A stretch of DNA of 64,000 nt from Pseudomonas sp. JUb42 (GCF_024807945.1 NZ_JANUFD010000016.1:62001-126000); one strand, 5' to 3'. Positions 50,489-59,498 are shown, counted from the first letter of the stretch. The notes: generated by a model from the letters alone, not told the origin. Numbers and translations are program-made.

Positions 50489-51109
50489 ATGGCTCGGAAA
50501 ACTTCAACCGATTACATGCGTGAAATGCGCGCACGGCTGACAGCTGCCGGGCTCGTGAAACGAGAGCTGTATGTTCTTCCGGAAAACGCAGATGTATTGC
50601 GAACGATCGAGAAAGCCCTACGCCAGCCCTACCGGGGCAACCGAGTCAAACTGGAGCAATTCATGACGGAAAATACCAACTGGACCATCGACACGCTGCA
50701 TGCGGCCCTGGTCGAGCAAGACGCGGTCAGGAACAACGAGATTGAACTGACCCTGCTGCAAGGCGCCGAGCCGAGCCTGCAAGTGACCATGCATCAGTTT
50801 GGCGGCCTGCCAATCATCATCGCCATCGCTGGCAACCAGATTCTGGTGGACTCGGTGCTGGTCTACACATCCCAGGTCAAGGACGTTGCCGAGTTCAACG
50901 ACGCCGTACTGCGCAGCCGGGACATTTTCCCGCTGTCGTCCATCGGCATCGAGACCATGCCCAATGGCGAGGCTGTCTACAACATGTTCGGCGCCCTCAG
51001 CGCAGCTTCGTCCCTGAGTGTGATCGTCCATGAAGTCCTCACCCTGGCGGACAACGTTATTCGTGCCGCCGAAGCCTACGAACACTTTTTAACTGCCGAT
51101 TCGAAGTAA
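50489..51109 (+). CDS. yjfI: YjfI-family protein (DUF2170) with a possible RHH-like N-terminus
   Basis: 206 aa from the ATG at 50489, with AGAGG upstream. The C-terminal ~135 residues match DUF2170 (TENTNWTIDTLHAALVEQ, VTMHQFGGLPIIIAIAG). The first ~48 residues (MARKTSTDYMREMRARLTAAGLVKRELYVLPENADVLRTIE...) look like an antitoxin-type ribbon-helix-helix segment and could bind the upstream palindromes; that is inference. It opens the yjfIJ-rhomboid-KLMC run. In E. coli yjfI likewise precedes the PspA homologue yjfJ. Biochemical role unknown. Confidence 0.82.
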   Translation: MARKTSTDYMREMRARLTAAGLVKRELYVLPENADVLRTIEKALRQPYRGNRVKLEQFMTENTNWTIDTLHAALVEQDAVRNNEIELTLLQGAEPSLQVTMHQFGGLPIIIAIAGNQILVDSVLVYTSQVKDVAEFNDAVLRSRDIFPLSSIGIETMPNGEAVYNMFGALSAASSLSVIVHEVLTLADNVIRAAEAYEHFLTADSK

Positions 51110-51122
51110 GGGAGACGTATTC

Positions 51123-51827
51123 ATGAGCCTTTGGAAAAAAATGGTAACAGCCCTGCGCGGTGGTGCTTCGGAAGTTGGCGAAGCCATCGTCGATTCGCAA
51201 GCGCTGCGCATTCTTGATCAGGAAATCCGTGACGCCGACGCCTCGATGCTCGCTGCGCGCAACCAGCTGATTCAGATCAAAGCCAAGCACAAGCTGTCGG
51301 TACAGCGTGTTGAAGAGCACGACAAAAACATCGCCAACTGGGAACAGAAGGCCATGGCCGCGCTGAACCAGGGTGAAGAAGGCCTGGCCACCGAGTGCGC
51401 CGAGAAGGTCGCCGAGCTGACCGGCCTGCGCGATCAGGAGAAAACCGCCGCCGACCAGTTCGGCGCTCAGGTCGCCAAGCTGACGGCCCAGGTCACCAAA
51501 GCTGAAACCCAGATCAAGGGGCTGCGCCAGCAGGCAGACATGGCCAAGGCGCGTGACAGCGTGCAGCGTGCGCAGATCAATGCTGCAGCTGCTACCGGTG
51601 GCGCCAATGGCCGTCTGGAAACCGCCGTGGGTTCCCTGGCGCGCATCAAGCAGCGTCAGGATGAACAGGACGCCAAGCTCGAAGCCGCTGAAGAGCTGGC
51701 CGATGCGGCCAATGGCGGTGACCTGGAGCGCCGCCTGCAGGACGCGGGTATCGGCGCGAAAACCGGCGGTGCCGCCGACGTACTGGCCCGTCTGAAAGCA
51801 CAAAGTCAGGCCGGCAAAGACGCGTAA
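51123..51827 (+). CDS. yjfJ: PspA/IM30-family protein YjfJ
   Basis: 234 aa, almost entirely alpha-helical coiled coil, with the PspA/IM30 pattern (residues 20-190, e.g. LDQEIRDADASMLAARNQLIQIKAKHK). PspA proteins form ESCRT-III-like assemblies on the inner membrane and protect it under stress. It follows yjfI by 13 bases. The first amphipathic helix (MSLWKKMVTALRGGASEVGE) could bind membranes. Confidence 0.9.
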   Translation: MSLWKKMVTALRGGASEVGEAIVDSQALRILDQEIRDADASMLAARNQLIQIKAKHKLSVQRVEEHDKNIANWEQKAMAALNQGEEGLATECAEKVAELTGLRDQEKTAADQFGAQVAKLTAQVTKAETQIKGLRQQADMAKARDSVQRAQINAAAATGGANGRLETAVGSLARIKQRQDEQDAKLEAAEELADAANGGDLERRLQDAGIGAKTGGAADVLARLKAQSQAGKDA

Positions 51828-51899
51828 CCGGCACGACTACGAGGGGCAGGCGTACTGTTCGCCGGCCCCTTTTTCTGTGCGCTTTTCAGGGGTGTGAAC

Positions 51900-52460
51900 A
51901 TGAAGGTTGGAAACGGCCTGAGGCTTGTCCTCGGTCTTGCTGCCCTGATGATCGTGGTCCAGATAATCAATTCCGTGACCGGTAACAGCCTGCTCCATCA
52001 TGGCCTGTTGCCGCGCACGCTCACAGGGCTGCAAGGCATCCTGTTCGCGCCGTTTCTGCACGGCTCGGTGCGCCACTTGCTGGGTAACTTGCTGCCCTTT
52101 GTCGTGCTCAGTTCGCTGGTACTGAGTGAGGGCGTATCGCGTTATGTGCGAGTGACAGTGCTGATTGCGATTCTCGGCGGTCTGATGGTCTGGGTCATCG
52201 GCCGGCCGCTCATGCATGTGGGCGCCAGCGGCGTGATTTTCGGGCTCTGGACTTACCTGCTGGCCAGGGCCTGGTATCAGCGCAGTCTGCTCAGTCTTGC
52301 CGTCGCTAGCGTTGCGTTGATTGGCTACAGCGGCTTGCTGCTGGGCTTCGTGCCGGTGCCGGGAGTTTCGATTGAGTCACACCTTTGCGGCGCCATAGCC
52401 GGTATCTTCGTCGCTTGGCTGATGCATGGCAAAAGCCTGGGCGAGCAAGCAGCGACTTAA
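51900..52460 (+). CDS. Rhomboid-family intramembrane serine protease
   Basis: 186 aa from the ATG at 51900 (AGGGG upstream). About six membrane segments. The catalytic serine is in HVGASGVIFGL and the catalytic histidine in ESHLCGAIAG; HGSVRHLLGN supplies the conserved loop. This gene is an addition to the E. coli yjfIJKLMC order, placed between the PspA homologue and yjfK. It may cleave a membrane partner of the system, for example the lipoprotein or DUF350 protein; no substrate is known. Confidence 0.9.
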   Translation: MKVGNGLRLVLGLAALMIVVQIINSVTGNSLLHHGLLPRTLTGLQGILFAPFLHGSVRHLLGNLLPFVVLSSLVLSEGVSRYVRVTVLIAILGGLMVWVIGRPLMHVGASGVIFGLWTYLLARAWYQRSLLSLAVASVALIGYSGLLLGFVPVPGVSIESHLCGAIAGIFVAWLMHGKSLGEQAAT

Positions 52461-52470
52461 GGAAAGCATT

Positions 52471-53136
52471 ATGAGCTGGATAAAACGTGTTCTCGGCCTG
52501 CAAGCGCCGAATCGGCCGGGGGATGCCCCGCTGAATCCGGTCCCGGCCGGCAATCCGTTCGGGCTGGCGTCCGGGCGCATGCTGGATCTGGATGACTCCC
52601 TCAAGCTGCTGCTCGATGGCCATTCGGAACTGGTGGTGCCCAACGAGGAAGTGGTCTGGGCAGTCGGTCATGTCGACCTGGGGCAGTCCATGCGCCTGGT
52701 GCGTTTCTACTTCGAGGACGAAGATTACTGGCTGCAGGTGATCATGAACGGCTCGGCCACCGAGGACGTGCAGGACATCATTCTGTTCGGCTACAGCAGC
52801 GTGGTCACCATCAATAGCGAGGCCGAACTGAAGCGCCTGGTCGGCCCGCAATCGCAGATCGGCCTGCCGGTCTACGAGCACGAAGGCTACGAATACGGCC
52901 GCCAGTGGGGCACTGAACAAGGCCAGACCGAACTGACGCCGATGACCGAGCAGGTCACCAACCCGGAAACGTCTTACCGCATCCAGCACCTGAGCATGCT
53001 GTATGCGCGGGATACCGGGCTGATCGATCGTCGCGAGTTTCTGCTGCTGTCGGTCGAGGAAGATGAAGAGGGCAATGTGTCCCTGACCACCTCGGTGGGC
53101 GTCACGTTGCAGTCGACGGATTTTACGGTTCTGTAA
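52471..53136 (+). CDS. yjfK: YjfK-family protein (DUF2491)
   Basis: 221 aa from the ATG at 52471 (AAGGAAAG upstream), ten bases after the rhomboid stop. DUF2491 features include GRMLDLDDSLKLLLDG and FYFEDEDYWLQVIMNG. Soluble, acidic, no signal peptide. The function of the family is not known; genomic linkage to PspA homologues is its main clue. A REP doublet follows. Confidence 0.87.
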   Translation: MSWIKRVLGLQAPNRPGDAPLNPVPAGNPFGLASGRMLDLDDSLKLLLDGHSELVVPNEEVVWAVGHVDLGQSMRLVRFYFEDEDYWLQVIMNGSATEDVQDIILFGYSSVVTINSEAELKRLVGPQSQIGLPVYEHEGYEYGRQWGTEQGQTELTPMTEQVTNPETSYRIQHLSMLYARDTGLIDRREFLLLSVEEDEEGNVSLTTSVGVTLQSTDFTVL

Positions 53137-53177
53137 GCAGGCAAACAAAACCCGACTCATGACTTGGAATGAGATTC

Positions 53178-53267
53178 TGTGGGAGCGGATTCATCCGCGA
53201 AGAGGCCGGTACAACCGGCGTATCTCTGTCGTTCGCAATGCTGCTTCGCGAATGAATTCGCTCCCAC
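53178..53267. repeat. REP doublet inside the yjf run
   Basis: TGGGAGCGGATTCATCCGCG and the inverted GCGAATGAATTCGCTCCCAC, between yjfK and yjfL. Confidence 0.88.
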
Positions 53268-53362
53268 GGGCCTGCTGCGCTACAGCGCAATATCAGTGAT
53301 AGAGCGGCATCTTTCACCAATCAAATAGCTATGTTGTTTGTCTCATTTAAAAGGAAGTAACC

Positions 53363-53788
53363 ATGCTTGATATGTTGCGTATGTCGCTCAACGCCCAGGC
53401 GGTCACCAGTTTTGTCGTGTATATCGTCGTCGCAGCGCTGTTGTTCGCGCTGTTCCAGTTCGCCTATACGCGCATGACCCCGCACAAGGAATTCACCCTG
53501 ATCCGTGAAGGCAACGTGGCTGCGGCCGTGGCCCTTGGCGGTGCGTTGATCGGCTTCGCTTTGCCTGCGAGCAATATCATTTCCTACAGCGTCAGTGTGC
53601 TGGATGCGGTGGTTTGGGCGTTGATCGCCGGTGTTGTGCAACTGCTGGCGTTCAGCGTCACCAGCCTGGTGCTCAAGGGCTTGTCTGCACGGATTGCCAA
53701 GGGCGAAATCGCTGCGGCCATTTATGCCGCCAGCGTGTCGATCAGTGTCGGCCTGCTCAATTCGGCCTGCATGACGCCTGCGACCTGA
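53363..53788 (+). CDS. yjfL: YjfL-family membrane protein (DUF350)
   Basis: 141 aa with four hydrophobic segments (VYIVVAALLFALFQFAYTRM, VAAAVALGGALIGFALPASN, VVWALIAGVVQLLAFSVTS, and a final helix), the DUF350 pattern. AAGGAAG lies upstream. Located in the inner membrane; the family occurs with PspA- and glutathionylspermidine-synthase-like proteins, as here. Confidence 0.88.
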   Translation: MLDMLRMSLNAQAVTSFVVYIVVAALLFALFQFAYTRMTPHKEFTLIREGNVAAAVALGGALIGFALPASNIISYSVSVLDAVVWALIAGVVQLLAFSVTSLVLKGLSARIAKGEIAAAIYAASVSISVGLLNSACMTPAT

Positions 53789-53814
53789 TCGCCCGCTATC
53801 GAAAGGAGTATTCG

Positions 53815-54537
53815 ATGAGACGCAGTTCCTTGAAGCTGGTCCTGGCCAGCACCCTGCCGCTGGCGATCAGTGCATGCAGCAAGCCGGATGACACGGTAGA
53901 GGTCAACACCCGCACCACCTTCACGACGGTCCAGGCTTGTGTGGATCAGAAGTTTCCCGTGGACGTGTGCTCCGACGCCTATATGAACGCCCTGGCGGAT
54001 CATCGGCGCATCGCCCCGACTTATGACGATCAGGCCTCTTGTGAGGCGGATTTCGTCCCTGATTATTGCCAGCCAAATTCGGACGGCAAGTTTACGCCCA
54101 AGCTCGCCGGTTTCGAGCTGGGGGTTTCCGGTCGTCTGCCGAAAGACCAGGTCGCCGCAGCTCAGACCCAGGCCAACAATAATGGCGGCTCCGGCGGTGG
54201 CAACGGTTTCCTCACCGGCCTGCTGATCGGCAATCTGCTCAGCAGCAACAATGGCAGCAACAACTACTACTCGCAGCCGATCTACCAGACCCGCGACTCC
54301 CGTGGCGCCTATCAAAGCTCGACGCTGTCGAAGCAGATCGAGGACGGCAAGAGTTTCGGCCGCTCGACCCAGGCTCGCTCCAGTTCCACCGGCAGCTACA
54401 GCTCCGACACCCTGGCGCGCAATCTGGGCAGCGGCTCGGTCTCGTCCTCGGTTTCCCGCGGCGGCTTCGGCAGCCAGGCCACTGCACGCAGCGGTTGGGG
54501 TGGCAAGAGCAGCGGTGGTTTCAGCTCGGGCGGCTGA
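53815..54537 (+). CDS. yjfM: YjfM-family lipoprotein (DUF1190)
   Basis: 240 aa from the ATG at 53815, with AAAGGAG upstream. The signal peptide ends in a lipobox (LPLAISAC), so it is predicted to be a lipoprotein. The mature N-terminal part has paired cysteines (VQACVDQKFPVDVCSD). The C-terminal 80 residues are low-complexity Ser/Gly (RSSSTGSYSSDTLARNLG and similar). DUF1190 family of unknown function, coupled in this cluster to yjfL and yjfC. Confidence 0.88.
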   Translation: MRRSSLKLVLASTLPLAISACSKPDDTVEVNTRTTFTTVQACVDQKFPVDVCSDAYMNALADHRRIAPTYDDQASCEADFVPDYCQPNSDGKFTPKLAGFELGVSGRLPKDQVAAAQTQANNNGGSGGGNGFLTGLLIGNLLSSNNGSNNYYSQPIYQTRDSRGAYQSSTLSKQIEDGKSFGRSTQARSSSTGSYSSDTLARNLGSGSVSSSVSRGGFGSQATARSGWGGKSSGGFSSGG

Positions 54538-54551
54538 CAGGAGCGGTATAA

Positions 54552-55709
54552 ATGAAACGGATCGAGATCGAAGAGCGCCCCGACTGGCAGCAGACCGCCG
54601 AGCGTGAGGGTTTCGACTTTCACACCATCGGCGGCGAGCGCTATTGGGATGAGCGTGCCTATTACCAGTTCACGGAAGAACAGATCACCAAGGATATAGA
54701 AGCGCCTACCCAGGAACTGCACGCCATGTGCCTGGATGTTGTCGAGCGGGTAGTGGATAGCGAAGAACTGCTGACCCGCCTGGCCATCCCGCCAGCGTTC
54801 TTCGACCTGGTGCGCACCTCATGGAAGGAGGGGCATCCTCATCTCTATGGGCGCTTCGATTTCAGCTACGACGGCGTCAATCCCGCCAAGCTGCTCGAAG
54901 CCAATATGGACACGCCGACCTCCCTGTACGAGGCGGCGGCCTTTCAGTTGATCTGGCTGGAGGAGCAGATCGCCCGTGGCGTGTTGCCTGCCCAGGCCTC
55001 GCAATTCAACTCTCTGGCCGAGGACCTGGTGCGCGCCTTTGCCGCTATTCCACCGGGCGGGCGTTTCTATTTTTCGGCGATGTCCGGCTCCATCGAAGAC
55101 CGCGGCACCACCGACTTCATGCGCAAGATGGCCGAATATATCGGCATCGAAACGCGGCATATCGATATCGAGGATATCGGCCTGACCCCCGAAGGGCGCT
55201 TCGTCGATCTGGATGGGCAATGGATCGAGCGTATCTTCAAACTGCACGCCTGGGAGCATGTGTTCCATGAACCCAACGGCCAGGCTATCCCCGGCTGCGA
55301 CACGCAATTCATTGAGCCGGCATGGAAGTCGATCATCTCCAACAAAGGCATCCTGCCCTTGCTCTGGGAACTCAACGAAGGCCACCCCAATCTGCTGCCG
55401 TGCTTCGTGGATAAAGACCCGCGCGCGCCAGTGGCAAAGGGCTGGGTACGCAAGCCGTACTTCTCCCGCGAAGGCGCCAATATCGAAATCCGCACCCCTG
55501 GCGATCAGGTCATCTTTGAAGACGGCCCCTACAACGATGCGCCCTACATCCTTCAACAATTCGCGCCACTGCCGCGCTTTGGTGACAGCTATACGCTGAT
55601 CGGTTCGTGGGTGATCGGCGACACCGCTTCAGGGATCGGCATTCGTGAGGACGACAGCCTGATCACCAAGGACAGCAGCCGGTTTCTGCCTCACGTTGTG
55701 CTGGGTTGA
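54552..55709 (+). CDS. yjfC: Glutathionylspermidine-synthase-like ATP-grasp protein YjfC
   Basis: 385 aa with the GSP-synthase fold: FDFSYDGVNPAKLLEANMDTPTSLYE, FYFSAMSGSIEDRGTTDFM, and the ATP-grasp C-terminus (KGWVRKPYFSREGANIEI, YILQQFAPLPRFGDSY). It lacks the N-terminal amidase half of E. coli Gsp, as do all YjfC/YgiC proteins, so it probably ligates an unknown amine to a peptide or envelope component. It follows yjfM by 14 bases and ends the cluster. Confidence 0.9.
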   Translation: MKRIEIEERPDWQQTAEREGFDFHTIGGERYWDERAYYQFTEEQITKDIEAPTQELHAMCLDVVERVVDSEELLTRLAIPPAFFDLVRTSWKEGHPHLYGRFDFSYDGVNPAKLLEANMDTPTSLYEAAAFQLIWLEEQIARGVLPAQASQFNSLAEDLVRAFAAIPPGGRFYFSAMSGSIEDRGTTDFMRKMAEYIGIETRHIDIEDIGLTPEGRFVDLDGQWIERIFKLHAWEHVFHEPNGQAIPGCDTQFIEPAWKSIISNKGILPLLWELNEGHPNLLPCFVDKDPRAPVAKGWVRKPYFSREGANIEIRTPGDQVIFEDGPYNDAPYILQQFAPLPRFGDSYTLIGSWVIGDTASGIGIREDDSLITKDSSRFLPHVVLG

Positions 55710-55738
55710 TTAACGCAATTGTGGGAGACCACAACATC

Positions 55739-55790
55739 TGTAGGACCGGCGTTAGCCGGGAGGGCGCTCGCGGCTAAAGCCGCTCCTCCA
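55739..55790. repeat. Inverted repeat, GTAGGACCGGCTTTAGCCGG type (variant)
   Basis: GTAGGACCGGCGTTAGCCGG and an inverted CGGCTAAAGCCGCTCCTCC. It is an imperfect copy of the element at 34688-34740, in the convergent gap before the Fic gene. A further degenerate GAATTTG/TTCGCGAG REP remnant lies at 55825-55845. Confidence 0.75.
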
Positions 55791-55891
55791 AGAGCCACTT
55801 CAATTTTGAAGGTCTGGGTGGTAGCGAACTTGTTCGCGAGGCGTCGCACCTGAAACACCACGTCATGCCCGCTCGCCAATGTTTATCCCGC

Positions 55892-57025
55892 TTATTTAGC
55901 GTCTGATGGATTGATGCAATACCGAGTACTACGACCACCGCCCGCCATGCGTGTAATACAACCTTTATTCAACAAATCGCTGAGATGGCGAGTGGCAGTG
56001 GCCTTGGAAACCTTCGCCGCAGCCTGATACTGGGCTGCGTTGATGCCTCCCTCAAAACCTCGTTCACCGCCGTCGAGCAAGCGGTTCAGCACTTTGATCT
56101 GCTCGCCGGACAGGTCGTCATTGCGATGAATCTGCCAGAAGCGAGCCTTGGCGATCACGCGGTCGATACGGACCTGGGCCTGCTCAAGGCTGCGCAGCAA
56201 AGTTTGCAGAAACCACGTCAGCCAAGTGGTGATATCCGGCGTAGCTTTCTGGTGGGCTTCAAGGATCCGGTAATAGCTGGCGCGATCCTCAAGAATGCTG
56301 GCTGACATCGCATAAAGGCGAATTGCCTGCTGGTCGCTCTGGGCCAGAGCCATATCGGTGATTGTGCGAGTCAGCCTGCCATTGCCGTCATCGAATGGAT
56401 GCAGCGTGACGAACCAGAAGTGGGCGATGCCGGCCCGGAGAAAGGGGTCGAGGCCTGCCTTGGTTCTGCTCGATACAAACCACGCGAGAAATTCGCCGAC
56501 CTGCTGCTCCAGACCGTCGCGAGGAGGCGCCTCGAAATGCACGACGGGCCGATCCAGGCGACCGGAAACAACCTGCATGGGCTCTTCGTCGCGCAGTTGA
56601 CCGATATACAAGTGTTGGCTCAGGGACACGTCGTCGTGCGCGAACAGCCAGCTATGCCAGGCAAACAGGCGCTCTTGGGTCAGTGGCGAGTCATGGCCAG
56701 CGGTGGCATCCATCAACAAAGCCGCCAGCCCTTCACTACGCGGGCTTGGTTTACCACTGTCAGCCAGGCCCAAGCGACGGGCCAGTGATGAGCGTACCGA
56801 GCCGACATTGAGTTGTTCGCCCTCGATGGCCGAGGAGGTGACGATGTTTTCCAGCATGGCATTGAGGTGGTTCAGCGCATCGGTATCACGGTCTACTACG
56901 CTAGCCACACCCAAAAGGCGGCCCTGCGCTTGGGCACAAACGCGGAGCAATGGGGCTAGCAGTTCAGTATTCCAGCTGAAATGCGGCCAGTCAGGGTGTT
57001 GCCAGATCCAGATGGGATCGTGCAT
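55892..57025 (-). CDS. Fic-domain AMP-transferase with N-terminal inhibitory helix and C-terminal HTH
   Basis: 377 aa from the ATG at 57025, with AGGAG 9 bases upstream; the longer frame to 57073 has no site. The N-terminal helix carries the autoinhibitory motif SAIEGE (residues 65-70), the core Fic motif is HPFDDGNGRLTR (209-220), and the last ~70 residues form a winged-helix domain (AAKVSKATATRHLSDLLNKG). This is a class II Fic arrangement: AMPylation of a target held off by the helix. The upstream region has four GAGCCG-type half-sites, consistent with autoregulation through the HTH. The target protein is unknown. Confidence 0.9.
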   Translation of the reverse strand: MHDPIWIWQHPDWPHFSWNTELLAPLLRVCAQAQGRLLGVASVVDRDTDALNHLNAMLENIVTSSAIEGEQLNVGSVRSSLARRLGLADSGKPSPRSEGLAALLMDATAGHDSPLTQERLFAWHSWLFAHDDVSLSQHLYIGQLRDEEPMQVVSGRLDRPVVHFEAPPRDGLEQQVGEFLAWFVSSRTKAGLDPFLRAGIAHFWFVTLHPFDDGNGRLTRTITDMALAQSDQQAIRLYAMSASILEDRASYYRILEAHQKATPDITTWLTWFLQTLLRSLEQAQVRIDRVIAKARFWQIHRNDDLSGEQIKVLNRLLDGGERGFEGGINAAQYQAAAKVSKATATRHLSDLLNKGCITRMAGGGRSTRYCINPSDAK

Positions 57026-57044
57026 GGGGCTGTGCTCCTGCCGT

Positions 57045-57105
57045 GAGCCGAATAATGAGTCTATTCGGCTCATTTAATGAGCCGATTATGTGAATTATTT
57101 GGCTC
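57045..57105. promoter_or_regulatory. Cluster of four GAGCC half-sites upstream of the Fic gene
   Basis: GAGCCGAATAAT (+, 57045), GAGCCGAATAGA (-, ending 57071), GAGCCGATTATG (+, 57079) and GAGCCAAATAAT (-, ending 57105) make two equal GAGCC-N17-GGCTC dyads 34 bases apart. The first dyad is a perfect 10-bp repeat with a 7-base spacer. Confidence 0.75.
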
Positions 57106-57141
57106 ACTTGCCAGTAAACAGCAGATCAGGGAGACGTATGC

Positions 57142-57468
57142 ATGGGTTGGGTTTTTCTGTTGTTGGCAGGTGCCTGCGAGATTTTCTACGCCGCTGCCAT
57201 GCCCCGCACTGACGGCTTTACGCGGCTCTGGCCCAGTCTGTTTTGCGGGTTGTTCATCTGCATGAGCATGTACCTGCTGTCCCTGGCGGCCAGGAGCATT
57301 CCGGTCGGCACGGCCTACGCGGTCTGGGTCGGTATCGGTGCTTTGGGCACCGCGATCTACGGTATGGCTTTTCTTGGTGAAGGCCGCAGCGTGATGCGGG
57401 TATTTTGCTTTATGCTGATCCTGGCCGGGATCGTCGGGCTTAAACTGATTTCTGTGGAAAAAGCTTAG
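57142..57468 (+). CDS. Small multidrug resistance (SMR) family transporter
   Basis: 108 aa with four membrane helices. The first holds the essential glutamate (LLLAGACEIFYAAAM). The GTAYAVWVGIGALGTAIYGM segment is the SMR signature. SMR proteins act as dimers exchanging protons for cationic drugs or guanidinium; the SugE-like and QacE-like branches cannot be separated safely here. The AraC gene begins 11 bases after its stop codon, so the two are probably co-transcribed. Confidence 0.9.
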   Translation: MGWVFLLLAGACEIFYAAAMPRTDGFTRLWPSLFCGLFICMSMYLLSLAARSIPVGTAYAVWVGIGALGTAIYGMAFLGEGRSVMRVFCFMLILAGIVGLKLISVEKA

Positions 57469-57478
57469 GAGGCAGGGC

Positions 57479-58207
57479 GTGGACTTCGCTCTGGAAATTC
57501 GTACCTACCAGACGGAAAACCCTGACCACCAACATGACTTCGCGCAGTTGGTGTTGCCTATCCATGGCCGTATGGAAATCGACGTGGATGGCCGCAGCGG
57601 CTATGTTGATCACTCCCTTGCAGCGCTGGTTTCGCCCGGTTCCACCCATTCGCAGATGACTCAGCGTGACAGCCGTTTCCTGATCCTCGACTGCCCGGCT
57701 ACAGCCCTGGAAAATATACAGCTGACGCAGCTGTCCCAGCGCATCTACGTGCCGATTCCGCCCGCGACCCGCCGCCTGATCGAATTCGCCGAACTGACTG
57801 GCAACGACCAACTTGCCGTCAACGCCGCGCAACTGGCGCCGTTGCTGCTTGCGTCCCTGAGTACACAGCCGTCGGTCCCGGCGGGCGCAATGGATCGTCT
57901 GCTTACGCGCGTGCGCGCCTACCCCGGCGCCAGCTGGAGCAACGAAGCCATGGCGAAGGTCGCCGCTATGAGCATGAGCCAACTGCACCAACGCTTTCGC
58001 CAGTTATTCAAGCAGACGCCCCAAGCCTGGCTGGCCGAGCTGCGTATGCAGCAAGCGCAGCGTTGGTTATGTGACAGCGCACTGCCAATCGCCGATATCG
58101 CCCTGCGCTGCGGTTTCTCCGATCAGGCTGCCCTGACCCGGGCCATGCAACGCCTGTGCGGCACTACCCCAGCGGTGTATCGCCGCCTGAGCCAACAGTC
58201 TCGGTAA
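57479..58207 (+). CDS. AraC-family transcriptional regulator
   Basis: 242 aa from the GTG at 57479 (AGGAGG upstream). N-terminal cupin (QLVLPIHGRMEIDVDGRSGYVDHSLAALVSPGSTH) and C-terminal double HTH (SMSQLHQRFRQLFKQTPQAW ... ADIALRCGFSDQAALTRAMQRLCGTTPAVYRR). The cupin probably senses a ligand of the neighbouring exporters. It is likely co-expressed with the SMR gene and lies 79 bases before an EamA transporter gene. Confidence 0.9.
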   Translation: MDFALEIRTYQTENPDHQHDFAQLVLPIHGRMEIDVDGRSGYVDHSLAALVSPGSTHSQMTQRDSRFLILDCPATALENIQLTQLSQRIYVPIPPATRRLIEFAELTGNDQLAVNAAQLAPLLLASLSTQPSVPAGAMDRLLTRVRAYPGASWSNEAMAKVAAMSMSQLHQRFRQLFKQTPQAWLAELRMQQAQRWLCDSALPIADIALRCGFSDQAALTRAMQRLCGTTPAVYRRLSQQSR

Positions 58208-58286
58208 AAAATCCCACAGTTATCGACAATACGGCACTGCAATCCTTGAGCAGACTTCGCACTTTGCAGTCTTGGGTGCGGACACC

Positions 58287-59234
58287 ATGTTTATCGATCG
58301 ATCATTGGCCAAAGGCCTTGGCTACGGCATCGGCGCAGGGTTGTGCTGGGGCGTGATTTTCCTCGGTCCAGCGCTCACTCCAGGCTTGAGCGGCCTGCAA
58401 TTCGCGGTGCTGCGCTTTCTTTGTTATGGCGTGTTTTCCGTAGCGCTGCTGCTGCCGCGCTGGCGCGATGTCTGTTCCCGGCTCACCCGCGCGGACTGGA
58501 AATCACTATTCTGGCTCAGCCTGATCGGCAACCTGCTCTATTACTCTCTTGTCGGCAGCGCGGTGCAACGCGTCGGCATCGCCACCACCTCCCTGATCGT
58601 CGGCCTGATCCCCGTGGTCATTACCCTGGCTGGCCGCAACGACGCCAACGCGGTAGCCCTGACACGCCTCATACCTTCCCTTTGCTGTGCGATTGCGGGC
58701 GTAGTACTGATCAGCCTGAGTGCACTTCAGCGCGGTGAAAATACCGAGATGCGCGTAGGCAATGTTCTGGGTCTCATCTGCGCAACCGGCGCGATGATCA
58801 GCTGGAGCTGGTACGCCGTCAGCAACGCCCGCCGCCTTAAAGTGATCGCCAAGGTCTCGGCCCACGAATGGTCCCTGCTCACCGGCATCATGACCGGCGC
58901 GTTGGCGCTGCTTTTGGCGATCCCGGTGTTTGCCCTGGAAGGCTCGACCTACAGCGCCGCCGCGTGGATCAACTTCTTCCTGGTGGCGGGCGGCGTCGCG
59001 CTGCTCTCATCGGTGGTCGGCGGCGCCTGCTGGAACCAGGCCAGCCGACTGCTGCCCTTGGCCCTCGGCAGCCAGGTGTTGGTAATCGAAACACTGGCCG
59101 GATTGCTGTTCGGGTTTCTCTGGGAACAGCGCTTGCCCAGCTTGCTGGAAGTGGTTGCGATGGGGTTGTTGGTGAGCGGAGTGGTTTGGTGTCTGGGGTG
59201 TTACCGGGGGAGGGCGGGGCGGGTGGTGGTTTGA
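58287..59234 (+). CDS. EamA/DMT-family transporter
   Basis: 315 aa from the ATG at 58287. Ten membrane helices in two EamA repeats (GIGAGLCWGVIFLGPALTP, ... FLVAGGVALLSSVVGGACWNQAS). Members of the drug/metabolite superfamily export amino acids or other small metabolites. The cargo cannot be read from the sequence. An AraC-SMR pair lies directly upstream. Confidence 0.87.
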   Translation: MFIDRSLAKGLGYGIGAGLCWGVIFLGPALTPGLSGLQFAVLRFLCYGVFSVALLLPRWRDVCSRLTRADWKSLFWLSLIGNLLYYSLVGSAVQRVGIATTSLIVGLIPVVITLAGRNDANAVALTRLIPSLCCAIAGVVLISLSALQRGENTEMRVGNVLGLICATGAMISWSWYAVSNARRLKVIAKVSAHEWSLLTGIMTGALALLLAIPVFALEGSTYSAAAWINFFLVAGGVALLSSVVGGACWNQASRLLPLALGSQVLVIETLAGLLFGFLWEQRLPSLLEVVAMGLLVSGVVWCLGCYRGRAGRVVV

Positions 59235-59498
59235 TGGGGCTGTTCGCAGGCAGCCTGTGCTGAAACGGTCCCAAAAGGAGACCGATCGGTCCCTTTATGA
59301 GGACGATTAATGCCGCTGGAAAGTGTGGTTACACAAAAGGCACGTTGAGGTGTTGAAGGGCTAAGCGTTCAGTGGGATACAGCTACCGCCGATGGTTCGG
59401 CACGAAGATGTCGCAGGCCGCCATTTGAGTATTCTCTTCATTGCGGTCAAAACGACACTGATGCAATTAGCAAATCGTTCAATTGGGAGGAACGAAGT

